In this document: positions 28,600 through 37,730 of the stretch, in pieces
How the letters are laid out: each line of letters opens with the position of its first letter
Numbering within the stretch: the stretch's first letter is position 1
NCBI RefSeq assembly: GCF_014695715.1
Contig: NZ_JACJOT010000006.1
Coordinates: 124,001-188,000 of the forward strand
Source of the DNA: Microcoleus sp. FACHB-68
GTDB lineage: Bacteria; Cyanobacteriota; Cyanobacteriia; Cyanobacteriales; Oscillatoriaceae
Length of the DNA: 64,000 bases
Reading direction: 5' to 3'
Translations under genes and position numbers: made by a program
The notes under the pieces: generated by a model
The model's input: only the letters and a program-made list of their open reading frames with translations
Told to the model about the DNA's origin: nothing
Databases searched by the model: none

Positions 28600-30207
28600 A
28601 TGCAGTTATTACCTTACTCTAGCTTTACCGTTAAAACCCAAGCTTCCTTGCCGGCTGTCATCGACAAGCTCAATGCCCAAATCGAAGCGCCAAAGGCAAT
28701 ACGATGGGGTGTTTCTCGCAATCATGCTCCCTATGAAGGCACGATCAATGATTCGGGATTTGATATCCGTCGCATTATTCACTACCGAAACTCGTTTTTA
28801 CCAAAGATCCGGGGGAGATTTGAGCCGTTCTCTCAAGGAACACTTATTCATGTCACCCTGCGGTTGCCTCCCTTTATCATCGCTTTCCTACTTTTTTGGT
28901 GTGCAGTCTGGTACAGCATTGCGATCCCGTTTTTTCTGTTCGGGGCGTTATCTGGGGATGTGGATGCCTTCCTAGCCTTCCAATTTGTAGGACTGCCGGT
29001 TCTTATATTATTTGCCTTGTGGTGCGGCTTTTGGTATGAAGCAAATCGCAGCCGGCACGAGTTAACCCAAATTATTTTAGGAGAACCACTCGTTAATCAG
29101 TCAGGTAAAGCCTCTTTTACCGGCTCGCGGATTCTAATGGTAGCCGTCATTCTTCTCTCGAACATTCTCCTTTGGCACTTTTCCCCAATTTTTCATCAAC
29201 AAAGATCGTCTTCTATCGTCCCGAACTATTGTTCTCAAAAGACAACCCAGTCCCCTTACTGCAATTTCTCCGTTATTCGCACCATAAAAGGACATCCCGC
29301 AGCCTCTACTTTTGCAATCAGTGCTGATGGTAAAACCCTGGTTAGTGGGGGGGAAGATAAAGCGATTAAAATCTGGGATTTGCAAACCGGACAGTTAAGA
29401 AAAACACTTCAGAGCGATTCAGGTAAAATTGACGCTGTGGCAATTGCTCCCGATAGTAAAACCGTTGTCACCGGCAGTGGAGATCGCATGGTTCGCATCT
29501 GGGATATTACCTCAAACCAGCGCCCCCAGATCCTCAAGGGACATTCTAGCGATATCCGTCAGGTCGAGATTTCATCTGATGGAAAAACCATTATTAGTCG
29601 CGCTTATGAGGAACTTAAAATGTGGGATCTGACAACCGGCGAGCTAAAAGCAACAGTGCCTAATTCGTCTCCAACAGAGTTCACAATTGGTTCAGTTTCG
29701 ATTAAAAACGGGCCTCCACCTTTTTATCCCTTAGCCATCAGTCCGGATGGCAAAATAGCATTGGTAGAATTGGACAGTCAACTGGTGGTGTGGGATTTGG
29801 CGACCAACCGGCAAACAATTCTCCCTAAAAAATGGAATTTTGAATCGATTGGCACTTCACGGATCAGTTTGGATGGACAAACAGTCGTCACCACTTCATC
29901 GTCTAGCAAACCAGTCAATCTGAAAGTATGGGATCTGAAAACGGGAAAGGTTAAGGCACGTACAAAGCTGAATTTTTCTCCGAAAGAAAATCATCTCTCT
30001 AACATTATTCTCAGTCAAGATCGCATCATTGCCGGCACTTACAAGGGGCTGGCGGTGTGGAATCTGCAAACAGCGGAATTAGAAACCATTTTGGACAAAC
30101 ATAAGATGAGGAATTTAGTGATTAGTCCTGATGGCAAATTATTAGCCGGGATGATCGGCGATCCATACTCTCGCAATAGTCAAATTAAAATATTGCAGCG
30201 TCCATAA
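28600..30207 (+). CDS. Membrane protein with C-terminal WD40 beta-propeller
   Basis: This 535-residue protein has no assigned function. The start is the ATG at 28600, with AAAAGGAG 8-10 bases upstream. Residues 1-90 are a small soluble domain (MQLLPYSSFTVKTQASLPAV). Two hydrophobic segments follow (about 90-115 and 120-150) and a third near 178-197. From about 230 to the end I count seven WD40-like blades ending in IKIWDLQTG, VRIWDITS, LKMWDLTTG, LVVWDLAT, LKVWDLKTG, LAVWNLQT and a closing IKILQRP blade. That is enough for one complete propeller. It probably acts as a membrane-tethered protein-interaction platform. It converges on the beta-lactamase gene 96 bases downstream. Confidence 0.85.
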   Translation: MQLLPYSSFTVKTQASLPAVIDKLNAQIEAPKAIRWGVSRNHAPYEGTINDSGFDIRRIIHYRNSFLPKIRGRFEPFSQGTLIHVTLRLPPFIIAFLLFWCAVWYSIAIPFFLFGALSGDVDAFLAFQFVGLPVLILFALWCGFWYEANRSRHELTQIILGEPLVNQSGKASFTGSRILMVAVILLSNILLWHFSPIFHQQRSSSIVPNYCSQKTTQSPYCNFSVIRTIKGHPAASTFAISADGKTLVSGGEDKAIKIWDLQTGQLRKTLQSDSGKIDAVAIAPDSKTVVTGSGDRMVRIWDITSNQRPQILKGHSSDIRQVEISSDGKTIISRAYEELKMWDLTTGELKATVPNSSPTEFTIGSVSIKNGPPPFYPLAISPDGKIALVELDSQLVVWDLATNRQTILPKKWNFESIGTSRISLDGQTVVTTSSSSKPVNLKVWDLKTGKVKARTKLNFSPKENHLSNIILSQDRIIAGTYKGLAVWNLQTAELETILDKHKMRNLVISPDGKLLAGMIGDPYSRNSQIKILQRP

Positions 30208-30303
30208 ATTCTCTCCACTCAAGACTATGGACTGAAATCAGCAAGATTATCCTAATTCCGCAACAGGTCTACTAAATAAACAGTTCGCTATAACCTTTCA
30301 TGT

Positions 30304-31269
30304 CTATTTGCTCCATTCGTCCCATGCTGCCTTCGCCACTTTTGCGATGACTTCCTCACGTATCGCATCGTTTGCCTTAGAATCTGAAACAAAAACTGCG
30401 ATTGCTAAATGTCGTCCATTCGGTAGCGTCACAAGTCCCACATCATTTGTTGCAGCCGTCACTCCATTTACAGTAGCCGAAGTACCCGTTTTGTGCGCCA
30501 CAACCGTCCCATCAGGCAACAGTCCTTTAATGCGCTTTGAACCTGTCGTTGTCTCTGTCATCAATTGCAGCAATAAAGCTTGACTAGATTTTGAAAGCCC
30601 TTTTCCCTCATGAAAAGCGCGTAACAAAACAACGGCGGCATCAGGCGTTGCATAGTTACGATACTGCACTGTTGTGTCTTGCCCTAGCTCCTTCTCCGTG
30701 TTAGCAACAACGATATCGTTTACGCCAAGATCACGCAAATACTGGGTGACAATCCTGGGTTCACCGATGAGTCGTAACAGCACATCAGAAGCCGTATTAT
30801 CACTTTCAGAAACCGTGTACTTCAATAGTTCAGCCAGACTAAATTCCATTCCCTGTGATTTCTCATCTAGAATCCGACTACCCTGGACGACATCGCTGTT
30901 TTCAATACGAATTTTTTGGTCTAGCTTCAGTTTTCCTTGGTCTACTTGAGCCAGAACAGCCATTGCAATGGGAAACTTGTAAACGCTTTGCATCGGAAAT
31001 TGCTGATTTCCATTCAGAGTCACTGATTCTCCGGTTTCTAGCACTGTGGCTGTAACCCCAACCCGCCCTTGAGCAGCATGAGAGATTTGTTCAATCCGCT
31101 CACGTAATTCGTTCCTGCGATCAGCGTTGGATGTTGCGATCCCGCTCGGCGCACTTGTTTGGTTGTTGGGGGTGTCTTCTCTATTACTGGAGTTAATGCT
31201 TGTGCAACCAATAGTCAGTAAAAACAAGCAAAATGTGTAAAGCCAAGTTTTTTTAATCACTAGAATCAT
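30304..31269 (-). CDS. Class A beta-lactamase (lipoprotein)
   Basis: Class A serine beta-lactamases hydrolyse penicillins and cephalosporins in the periplasm. It is 321 residues from the ATG at 31269. The N terminus is a lipoprotein signal (LFLLTIGC, Cys22). All class A motifs are present: SxxK as SVYK (Ser95, Lys98), SDN in VSESDNTASD, a glutamate in the omega-loop region (NTEKELGQD), and KTG in VVAHKTGTSA. The omega loop resembles subclass A2 (PER/VEB/CfxA-like) more than TEM. Chromosomal genes of this kind are common in cyanobacteria and need not reflect clinical resistance. No LysR-type ampR regulator gene is adjacent. Confidence 0.92.
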   Translation of the reverse strand: MILVIKKTWLYTFCLFLLTIGCTSINSSNREDTPNNQTSAPSGIATSNADRRNELRERIEQISHAAQGRVGVTATVLETGESVTLNGNQQFPMQSVYKFPIAMAVLAQVDQGKLKLDQKIRIENSDVVQGSRILDEKSQGMEFSLAELLKYTVSESDNTASDVLLRLIGEPRIVTQYLRDLGVNDIVVANTEKELGQDTTVQYRNYATPDAAVVLLRAFHEGKGLSKSSQALLLQLMTETTTGSKRIKGLLPDGTVVAHKTGTSATVNGVTAATNDVGLVTLPNGRHLAIAVFVSDSKANDAIREEVIAKVAKAAWDEWSK

Positions 31270-31887
31270 GTCAATACTTCTTGGTTAGGGTTAAGCCGTA
31301 TTAAGGATAGAAAAAGTTAGGAGTACGACATCTATCCAAGTTAATATATTAGCTTCTCCTGTTTGATTTAACCCACTTTTCTTTTTTCCGCCAGAGGTCT
31401 AATGATCATCAAGGAAAAAAAACTTGTCGAGTGCCGGCATCTTGCCCGCTAGAAATCTGACAACCTATTTAGGATTGCTATAGTTTTATGGGAACTTGCT
31501 AGGAACTCTGATAAAAACTTTTCCCAGTGTCATTTTCATTTGCCTGGTTTCTAGAAAAGAATCTACTTGCTCAGCTAACTTGCTAAGTCAGTCGCCTAAA
31601 TAATTGCCGGTTTTGAGACTGTAGGCGGCACTTGTTAAAGCTCAAGTCGAAACAGAGGTTGAACATCAGAAGCGAAATTCATTTTATTGGAAGCAAATGA
31701 GATGCTTAAACTCATTATCTCCATCCCATCGCTCTACTCGAATCTAGTGAAGAACTTAGCGTAGAGCAGATAGGGTTGACAGTCGGATGCGCCCTTCGTG
31801 TGGGTTTTTAAGATTTTTGCAATAGCTCTAGGGTAAACTCAGATGTTGCACGTTGAATCGGGTTTCCCCTGTACGGAGATTTAAAGC
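31270..31887. other. Divergent spacer between beta-lactamase gene and ccmP
   Basis: This stretch of 618 bases has no convincing coding sequence on either strand. It should hold the beta-lactamase promoter (left) and the ccmP promoter (right). A short GC-rich segment followed by a T-run (GCGCCCTTCGTGTGGGTTTTT, 31790-31810) may be a weak terminator of an unidentified transcript. No repeat family of the window occurs here. Confidence 0.4.
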
Positions 31888-32526
31888 TTGGGTATAGAAC
31901 TTCGCAGTTATGTATTTTTAGACAGCTTGCAGCCTCAGCACGCGGCTTATATGGGGACAGTTGCGTTGGGTTTCCTGCCATTGCCCGGTGATACTTCCTT
32001 GTGGATTGAAATCTCACCTGGCATTGAAATTAACCGCATTACCGATATTGCACTGAAAGCCACCTCGGTACGTCCTGGGGTGCAAGTTGTGGAACGACTT
32101 TATGGGCTTTTAGAAATTCATTCCAGCCGGCAAGGCGACACCCGAACTGCCGGTAAAGCGATTTTGGACGCTTTGGGAGTCAGTGCAAGGGACTGCCTGA
32201 AACCCCGAATCGTTTCTAGTCAAATTATCCGTAACATCGATGCCCACCAAACCCAACTGATTAATCGCACGAGACGCGGACAGATGATTTTAGCAGGGCA
32301 AACACTTTATGTCTTAGAAGTGCAGCCGGCAGCATACGCCGCCCTAGCCGCGAATGAAGCAGAAAAAGCCGCCTTGATTAATATCCTGGAAATTCAAGCA
32401 GTGGGCAGCTTTGGACGCCTCTATTTGGGCGGAGAAGAACGAGATATTATGGCCGGCTCTCAAGCAGCGGTGGCAGCGATTGAAAATGTAGTTGGGCGAG
32501 AAAATCCTGCCGGTGGAAACGAATAA
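31888..32526 (+). CDS. ccmP: Carboxysome tandem-BMC shell protein CcmP
   Basis: CcmP is a tandem bacterial-microcompartment domain protein forming pseudohexameric, gated, double-layered tiles in the beta-carboxysome shell. These are thought to pass larger metabolites such as RuBP and 3PGA. The 212 residues match the family, beginning [24 protein letters not shown]. The start is the TTG at 31888, preceded by GGAGA 12 bases upstream. The second BMC domain starts near [23 protein letters not shown] and ends with [17 protein letters not shown]. As in other cyanobacteria it is a satellite locus away from the main ccmKLMN cluster. A pentapeptide-repeat gene follows 89 bases downstream. Confidence 0.93.
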   Translation: MGIELRSYVFLDSLQPQHAAYMGTVALGFLPLPGDTSLWIEISPGIEINRITDIALKATSVRPGVQVVERLYGLLEIHSSRQGDTRTAGKAILDALGVSARDCLKPRIVSSQIIRNIDAHQTQLINRTRRGQMILAGQTLYVLEVQPAAYAALAANEAEKAALINILEIQAVGSFGRLYLGGEERDIMAGSQAAVAAIENVVGRENPAGGNE

Positions 32527-32615
32527 CCAACCTCTCAGGTCAGCGTAAATTTTGGTATCACAACTTGTTACAGTCTTTGTTGGCACTGCTGGATTTGAAG
32601 CAAAGGAAACTTTAG

Positions 32616-33527
32616 ATGGCAAACCTAGAGCATCTCGCACAACTGGAGAAAGGTGCAGTGAGATGGATTGAGTGGAAAACGAAAAACCCAGACTTAGAAC
32701 CGGACTTGAGCGAAGCAAACCTCAGCAATGCTAACCTCAGAGGTGCCAACCTGCGCGGCGTTAACTTAAGAGGGGCTGATTTGTGCAAAACCAAACTCAT
32801 TGCAGCCGATCTGTGCCATGCTAACCTGACTAGCGCGAACCTCTACGAAGCTGAACTCATCGATGCTTACCTGATTGAAGCGAACCTCAGCATTGCTAGC
32901 CTGATCAAAGCGAATTTGACGCGATCTGATCTCACAAATGCTAACTTGGTGGGAGCCGATCTCACTGGCGCTAACCTCAGTAGTGCCGATCTCACTCATG
33001 CTAACCTAATCGCAACGAACCTCAGAGAAGCGAACCTCAGCAGCGCCGATCTCAGTGATGCTCAGCTTAACAGAACCAACCTCAGCAGCGCTAAGTTGAT
33101 TGCAGCAAACCTCAGCCATGCAAACCTCAGCAATGCCAACCTCCACGAAGCTGAATTGATCAACGCCCATCTTTACAAAGCTGACCTGCAAAAAGCAAAT
33201 CTGATCGAGGCGCATCTCAGTAGCGCTTACCTCTTTGGGGCTAACTTGAGTTTGGCCGATCTTTACAAAGCTGATTTTAGATGGGCAAATTTAAGCAAAG
33301 CAAATCTGGCTGGGGCTGATTTAAGAGGGGCTAACCTCAGAGGCGCTAACCTCAGCAAAGCGAACTTGGCTGGGGCTGATTTAAGAGGGGCTAACCTCAG
33401 AGGCGCTAACCTCAGCAAAGCAAATATTGAGGAAGCCAATCTCATTGAGGCTAACCTTGAACAGGCTAATCTGAGTAATACAAAGCTTCACAGGACAGTG
33501 ATGCCGGATGGGGCAATTCACCCTTAA
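32616..33527 (+). CDS. Pentapeptide-repeat protein
   Basis: This 303-residue protein starts at the ATG at 32616. After about 30 residues (MANLEHLAQLEKGAVRWIEW) nearly the whole sequence is A(D/N)LxX pentapeptide repeats, for example ANLSNANLRGANLRGVNLRG. They predict a right-handed quadrilateral beta-helix. No signal peptide is present, so it should be cytoplasmic. Its function is unknown; pentapeptide proteins in cyanobacteria are numerous and diverse, and some in other bacteria mimic DNA. A 60-bp tandem duplication at 33301-33420 encodes two near-identical 20-residue segments, a sign of recent repeat expansion. The opposite-strand frames are repeat shadows. Confidence 0.93.
   Translation: MANLEHLAQLEKGAVRWIEWKTKNPDLEPDLSEANLSNANLRGANLRGVNLRGADLCKTKLIAADLCHANLTSANLYEAELIDAYLIEANLSIASLIKANLTRSDLTNANLVGADLTGANLSSADLTHANLIATNLREANLSSADLSDAQLNRTNLSSAKLIAANLSHANLSNANLHEAELINAHLYKADLQKANLIEAHLSSAYLFGANLSLADLYKADFRWANLSKANLAGADLRGANLRGANLSKANLAGADLRGANLRGANLSKANIEEANLIEANLEQANLSNTKLHRTVMPDGAIHP
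33301..33420 (+). repeat. 60-bp direct tandem duplication in the pentapeptide gene
   Basis: 33301-33360 and 33361-33420 differ at only a few positions at the start of the unit and are otherwise identical. The 60-bp unit encodes four pentapeptides, so the duplication preserves the reading frame and the helix register. Confidence 0.9.
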
Positions 33528-33626
33528 ATTGCAGCTGCTAAAGGCTGGAATAGCAAGTCATTGACCTCTAAATTTCTTTAAATAGCAATCAGCCAACGAT
33601 CTGAAAAATCCTTAAGCGAGTGAGCA

Positions 33627-34211
33627 ATGAGTACCAATTGGCGAGGTTATCGAATAGCGGCATGGGTGGGACAGTTTCTTCTGGCGATCGCCATTGTCGT
33701 ATCGGTGACGCAGGGAAACTGGATGGGGGTGATCATCTTAGCCGGCTTCCTGGGCGCTTCACTTGCTTTTGTAGTCATGGACAACCGACTGCCAACACTG
33801 TTTGATTTTCTTTTTGTTATCGCAGCGCTACTCAATGCAGGGGGATGGGTTTGGGGTTTATTTTACCAGCCGGGGCCTTATGACGAAATTACCCATGCCT
33901 TTACAACGTTTTCCATCACCTTAGCGCTGAGTTTTTTGGTTTACAATCCGATGCTTACCGTTTTCCGCAACCACCGGCTTCTCTACCTCCTAACGATCAC
34001 CAGCTTCGGAATTGCTATCGGTGCGATTTGGGAAATATTTGAGTGGGTAACAGCATTAATTAATAGCATTGATGACACAATCGGGGACTTGATCATGGAC
34101 ACCCTTGGGGCTGGGGTGGCGGCACTTGTAAGCCTCTGGGCGTTGCAAGTGCAAATTCGTCCGCAAGAAGCAACCGATGCGGAACAACAGGCAGAAGCGG
34201 GCCGGCGCTAA
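33627..34211 (+). CDS. YjdF/DUF2238-like polytopic membrane protein
   Basis: This 194-residue membrane protein starts at the ATG at 33627 (MSTNWRGYRIAAWVGQFLLA). About five hydrophobic helices are visible: 11-28, 33-50, 55-75, 90-112 and 120-140. Between and after them lie polar motifs typical of the DUF2238/YjdF family: GPYDEITHAFTTF, GAIWEIFEWVTALIN and DTIGDLIMDTLGAG. The conserved D/E/H residues at the membrane interface suggest metal binding, but the function is unknown. It is followed by a hairpin terminator. Confidence 0.8.
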   Translation: MSTNWRGYRIAAWVGQFLLAIAIVVSVTQGNWMGVIILAGFLGASLAFVVMDNRLPTLFDFLFVIAALLNAGGWVWGLFYQPGPYDEITHAFTTFSITLALSFLVYNPMLTVFRNHRLLYLLTITSFGIAIGAIWEIFEWVTALINSIDDTIGDLIMDTLGAGVAALVSLWALQVQIRPQEATDAEQQAEAGRR

Positions 34212-34267
34212 AGTGGAAGCTTGCTTATCATCTACCTGTAGGAATATCTTGTGTAAATTCATTAAAA

Positions 34268-34292
34268 AAATTTCTATCGCCTATAGAAATTT
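34268..34292 (+). terminator. Hairpin after the DUF2238-like gene
   Basis: AAATTTCTAT (34268-34277) and ATAGAAATTT (34283-34292) form a perfect 10-bp stem with a CGCCT loop, 57 bases after the stop codon. A run of seven As precedes it, so it could also terminate minus-strand transcripts. Confidence 0.55.
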
Positions 34293-34379
34293 ATTAACAA
34301 CTTTTGACAGGTGAACTCTTGCAGGCAGTGATTGAAAATAGAAACATCCAAACTCAATTTTCTTCAAGGATGTTAAGCA

Positions 34380-34646
34380 ATGTTTTTGAAAACAAATTTC
34401 AAAAAAATTACCCTACTCAGTCTCTTAAGTGCCCTTCTCCTAGGTCTCGTAAGTGTAGGCATGGACAGTCCCGCCAAAGCTGAATCTCCAAATGCTGATA
34501 ACCGTGAGGTTATAGGGGATCGTTACTCGGCTGCGTCTGAAGAGGACGAACAAGAAGAAGAAGAAGAAGAAACTGGCCAGGAAGAGGAGCAACCTACCGG
34601 CACTGAGGAGGATAGTGAGGAAGAAGAGGGAGGCGCAGAAGATTAA
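34380..34646 (+). CDS. Small secreted polyacidic protein
   Basis: This 88-residue protein has no family assignment. The start is the ATG at 34380, with an AAGGA about 12 bases upstream. Residues 1-33 are a signal peptide (MFLKTNFKKITLLSLLSALL then LGLVSVGMDSPAKA, with cleavage after AKA). The mature 55 residues are extremely acidic and low-complexity, with runs such as EEDEQEEEEEETGQEEEQ, and no cysteines. It should be disordered and could bind cations such as calcium or magnesium, or cationic partners, in the periplasm or outside the cell. That role is inferred from charge only. Confidence 0.7.
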   Translation: MFLKTNFKKITLLSLLSALLLGLVSVGMDSPAKAESPNADNREVIGDRYSAASEEDEQEEEEEETGQEEEQPTGTEEDSEEEEGGAED

Positions 34647-34736
34647 TAGGGCCGGTTAATTCACCCCAACTAAAGCGTTAACTCAATGCTGAATTAAAAG
34701 CTCTAGCCTGGGTTGTTAGAGAAGTTGCCAAGCTAG

Positions 34737-35702
34737 TTAACCTTGTGCAAGCACCGGCAGCACTTTTTCCCCAAAAACTTCAATAAATTGCTGCTGATCC
34801 CGGTTAACATTGTGCAGAATCAACTCGCTAAATCCCAGTTCCAAATCTTTCTGAAGCCAGTCAATATGCTGCTGGGGATCTGCTGAGATTCTGACGTGTT
34901 CGTCCAGTTCTTCTGGCTGCACAAACTCGCCGGCAGCATCAAACTGTGCCGGTGTCCGCAGTTCTGTCAGCAAGATATTTTCAAAAATGTTATTGCGCCA
35001 CTGTTCGTGCGCTTTTGCCCTTGCTGTCGCCTCATCTTGGGCATAAGAAAGCTGTACCTTCAGGTACATGGGTTTCCCCTCTCCGCCGCCTCGGTGAAAG
35101 GCTTCCACAACCTGCCGCAACTTGTCCGGCGGGCGAGACGTGGTGATTAAGCCATCGGCAAAACTCCCGAACCACTCAGCCGTCTGGGGTGTGACGGCTG
35201 CGCCAATGATGCGCGGTGGCGTCTGAGGGCGAGTGTAAAGCTTGGCTTCTTCAACGCAAACGCGCCCGTGATGGGTTACAGTTTCGCCGGCCCATAGAGC
35301 GCGAATGATTTCAATGCATTCTTTGAGACGGGCGTTGCGCTCCGATTTAGCCGGCCAGAGAGCGCCGGTGATTTGTTCATTCAACGCCTGACCACTCCCT
35401 AGGGCCACCCAAAAGCGATCCGGGAACATCTCAGCCAAGGTTGCCGCCGCTTGGGCGATAATCGCTGGATGATAGCGCTGTCCGGGAGCGCAAACAACCC
35501 CAAAGGAGAGGGATGTTGCCTGCATTGCCGCACCCAGCCAAGACCAAGCAAACCCGCTTTCTCCTTGTGCCTCACTCCAAGGGTGGAAATGGTCGGACGA
35601 TAAAGCAGCCGTGAAGCCGGCTTGCTGAGCCATCTGCGCCCACTCTAGCAGAGCGCTGGGTTTGAACTGTTCGTGAGAAGCGTGATATCCAAACTTTGCC
35701 AT
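34737..35702 (-). CDS. LLM-class flavin-dependent oxidoreductase
   Basis: This 321-residue luciferase-like monooxygenase family protein starts at the ATG at 35702 (MAKFGYHASHEQFKPSALL). It follows the TIM-barrel pattern with SSDHFHPWSEAQGESGFAW, SFGVVCAPGQRYHPAIIAQA, MFPDRFWVALGSGQALNE and ERNARLKECIEIIRALW. Relatives include coenzyme F420-dependent glucose-6-phosphate dehydrogenases. I recall a cyanobacterial subgroup annotated as probable non-F420 flavin oxidoreductases. Cofactor (FMN or F420) and substrate are therefore unresolved. It is a cytoplasmic enzyme with its own spacer and no evident operon partner. Confidence 0.87.
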   Translation of the reverse strand: MAKFGYHASHEQFKPSALLEWAQMAQQAGFTAALSSDHFHPWSEAQGESGFAWSWLGAAMQATSLSFGVVCAPGQRYHPAIIAQAAATLAEMFPDRFWVALGSGQALNEQITGALWPAKSERNARLKECIEIIRALWAGETVTHHGRVCVEEAKLYTRPQTPPRIIGAAVTPQTAEWFGSFADGLITTSRPPDKLRQVVEAFHRGGGEGKPMYLKVQLSYAQDEATARAKAHEQWRNNIFENILLTELRTPAQFDAAGEFVQPEELDEHVRISADPQQHIDWLQKDLELGFSELILHNVNRDQQQFIEVFGEKVLPVLAQG

Positions 35703-35779
35703 GTTTAATTGCTTGAATTAAGAACAATTTGGGTAAGTATTTAGTAGTGCCTTTTACCGCACAAACTTCGCTGATCTCT

Positions 35780-36319
35780 TCAGGTTGTCGTGTAAGTTCC
35801 CCACTGCTGAATCCCTTGATTATTCAGAATCGATTCAGCATGAGTGAGTTCGTCTTCGCTGGCATTTAGGATGACTAAATAATCACCTTTAGCCAGATGC
35901 TCGTCATAAATTCTGGCTTGCTCTTTTGAGATGCCGTTGCCAAGTGCTGCGCCAATAATGCCACCGGCTGCTGTGCCATAATAGCCGCCGGCAAACAAAC
36001 CCCCTAGGGCAACTTTAGAGCCGGCAACTGCGACTGCACCCAAGCCAGGAATCGCCAATGTACTCAGTCCAACTAATAAGCCACCGAGACTGCCCAAAGC
36101 GCCGACTGTGAGGGCACCTTTTGCCAGACCCCCAACGGTTTTATCCCGAACGAATTCACTCTCGGAACTGGTGAGTTCATCCTCTGGATTGGCATCGCGC
36201 ACCACAACAGAAACTTTATCCATCGGGTAATCAGAATTTTTCAACTCTGTGAGAGCCGATTCTACTTCTTGCCGGCTGGAAAATGCACCTATGCCGCATT
36301 TTGGTAAACCCAAACTCAT
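35780..36319 (-). CDS. Stress-type protein with glycine-rich hydrophobic core
   Basis: This 179-residue protein starts at the ATG at 36319, with AGGAGA upstream on the minus strand. The N-terminal 60 residues (GAFSSRQEVESALTELKNSD YPMDKVSVVVRD) resemble the YflT/general stress protein 17M fold. The centre is a long Gly/Ala-rich hydrophobic segment (about 65-130, e.g. VGGLAKGALTVGALGSLGG) like glycine-zipper membrane motifs. The C terminus (DYLVILNASEDELTHAESIL) repeats the ferredoxin-like strand-helix. Such proteins are common in cyanobacteria and often stress-induced. Molecular function is unknown. It borders a 1.2-kb gene-poor region. Confidence 0.78.
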   Translation of the reverse strand: MSLGLPKCGIGAFSSRQEVESALTELKNSDYPMDKVSVVVRDANPEDELTSSESEFVRDKTVGGLAKGALTVGALGSLGGLLVGLSTLAIPGLGAVAVAGSKVALGGLFAGGYYGTAAGGIIGAALGNGISKEQARIYDEHLAKGDYLVILNASEDELTHAESILNNQGIQQWGTYTTT

Positions 36320-37511
36320 GTTTCTCTCCTTCTGTTGTTAAAACAAGCAGTTACATCCGCAAATTGTTTAGTAATGATTGCATTCGACATCTGTTTGATT
36401 TGAGCTTCGTCTGTTCCTTCCAGCAATCAATTAAAAATTAGCGCTCTCTTCAGTTAATTTTTAATATTTAATTGCTTCCGGATACACATCCACCCCAAAT
36501 AACTCCAGTGAATTAAGCAAACACAACAACTAACGCTCTCGCGAACCATGTAAACTCTCGTTGCCGATACGATATCAAGCTTTTGAAAGCGCTTCACTCT
36601 CCCAAAGGAAACATTTTTGACTTACGCAAGCGCTTAAATTAGGTAGATTGACAACGCAACTTAAACAAATTGTCAAGCCCAAACTTACTTTATTAGCGGT
36701 AAATACGTCCCTCTTGTGGTTAAGCCAATCGACAAAACAAGCAGACATTGCTGTTATAAATTTCCTCTAATGACTCAATAAAGGTTGATTGGCCTAACCT
36801 TTTCTTAATCCCCTGTTAAGGTGTGCCATAAAATGAAAGTGCCGGCATAGAAGACGAGAATAATCGCTGAACCTTAATTATCCACATACACAACGCTAGA
36901 CAGTCGGTGAAGCATATTCAGTTCTAGAGTATTAACCGCTTTCTGGTAGTTGTGATTAGATGCATGAGTAGCAGGAGTCTCCAGTCTTCGCGTTTCTGAG
37001 TTTGCTTTGTACTCTTCTAGCTTTGTCTGGGCAAGATATGAGTAATCTGAAACCCTTTCCCGTACTTGACTGACTAGACCCCTTCAACTGTTAATTGCTC
37101 TGGATCTCCATGACCTTTTGTTGTGCCTGATCTACAAGAGATTTGAATTTGTCTGCAAAGCCAACCATTACGATAATCTCCCTGTCTTTTGAGCAAGTCA
37201 TAGCTCAGTATGTGCCAAATAATTGTTCCCACATCGGACTATGAGCTAACGTCTTCAGGCTATGGCATCCCAACCTGTGACTCTAGAGTACCGTACCGTC
37301 TACACCGACAATTTGAGAAACCTAACGGTGAAGTTGTGCGGCTAAGCCGCCTTGAACTCCTGCAGACAGCCTCTGTTCCATCCGCGCCAAGCCATTGTTA
37401 GGTGCCATTGCAGCTTCAGCTGCTAGTACAGTTTCATTTCCTAGTGTTTAAGGCAGACTTGCTACTTATAGTCTGTAGACTTATTGTCATCATTTGTAAG
37501 ATTTTCTTCCT
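36320..37511. other. Gene-poor 1.2-kb region left of the restriction-modification module
   Basis: No intact gene is supported. Composition is AT-rich. It contains a possible decayed small gene on the minus strand (36874-37168, listed separately). A 63-codon plus-strand frame at 37210-37401 has no features and is rejected. It forms the left flank of the acquired restriction-modification genes. I see no integrase, tRNA or direct-repeat boundary. Confidence 0.45.
36874..37168 (-). pseudogene. Possible decayed small gene
   Basis: On the minus strand an ATG at 37168 follows a good AGGGAG ribosome-binding site and encodes MVGFADKFKSLVDQAQQKVM before a TAA at codon 26. A different frame is then open for about 67 codons down to 36874 and looks protein-like (LVSQVRERVSDYSYLAQTKL). 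Joining the pieces requires one or two frameshifts. It may be a degraded helical protein gene; alternatively the first 25 codons are a genuine small protein. Family not recognised. Confidence 0.3.
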
Positions 37512-37730
37512 ATGAGTGAAGATCCAAGACAAATTTTTGGTGGCCATATACGCAACTTTCGCAAACAGGCAGGAATGTCTCAAGAGAAGCTTGCTGAAGT
37601 TTGTGGTTTGCACAGGACTTATGTAGGTGCTGTAGAACGCGGTGAACGAAACGTTAGCCTCCTTAATATTGTTGTACTAGCTCGTGCCCTCAACATAAAA
37701 CCCGCAGAGCTTTTGGAAGGAATCTTTTAA
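37512..37730 (+). CDS. Xre-type regulator, probable restriction-modification controller protein
   Basis: This 72-residue helix-turn-helix protein starts at the ATG at 37512 and is nearly all HTH_3/Xre domain (GGHIRNFRKQAGMSQEKLAE, VERGERNVSLLNIVVLARAL). Size and position, directly upstream of and overlapping a restriction endonuclease gene (TAATG, sharing base 37730), are those of a C protein. C proteins delay endonuclease expression until methylation is established by binding C-boxes upstream of their own gene. The candidate operator region is the 70 bases before 37512 (the sequence around GACTTATTGTCATCATTTGT), but I could not define the boxes. Confidence 0.88.
   Translation: MSEDPRQIFGGHIRNFRKQAGMSQEKLAEVCGLHRTYVGAVERGERNVSLLNIVVLARALNIKPAELLEGIF

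Noticed and set aside
32766-33445. Minus-strand frames across the pentapeptide gene
   Set aside because: Their repeating pattern is the complement of the pentapeptide repeats.
37210-37401. 63-codon frame left of the restriction-modification module
   Set aside because: No motif, no plausible start signal and unusual composition; probably chance.
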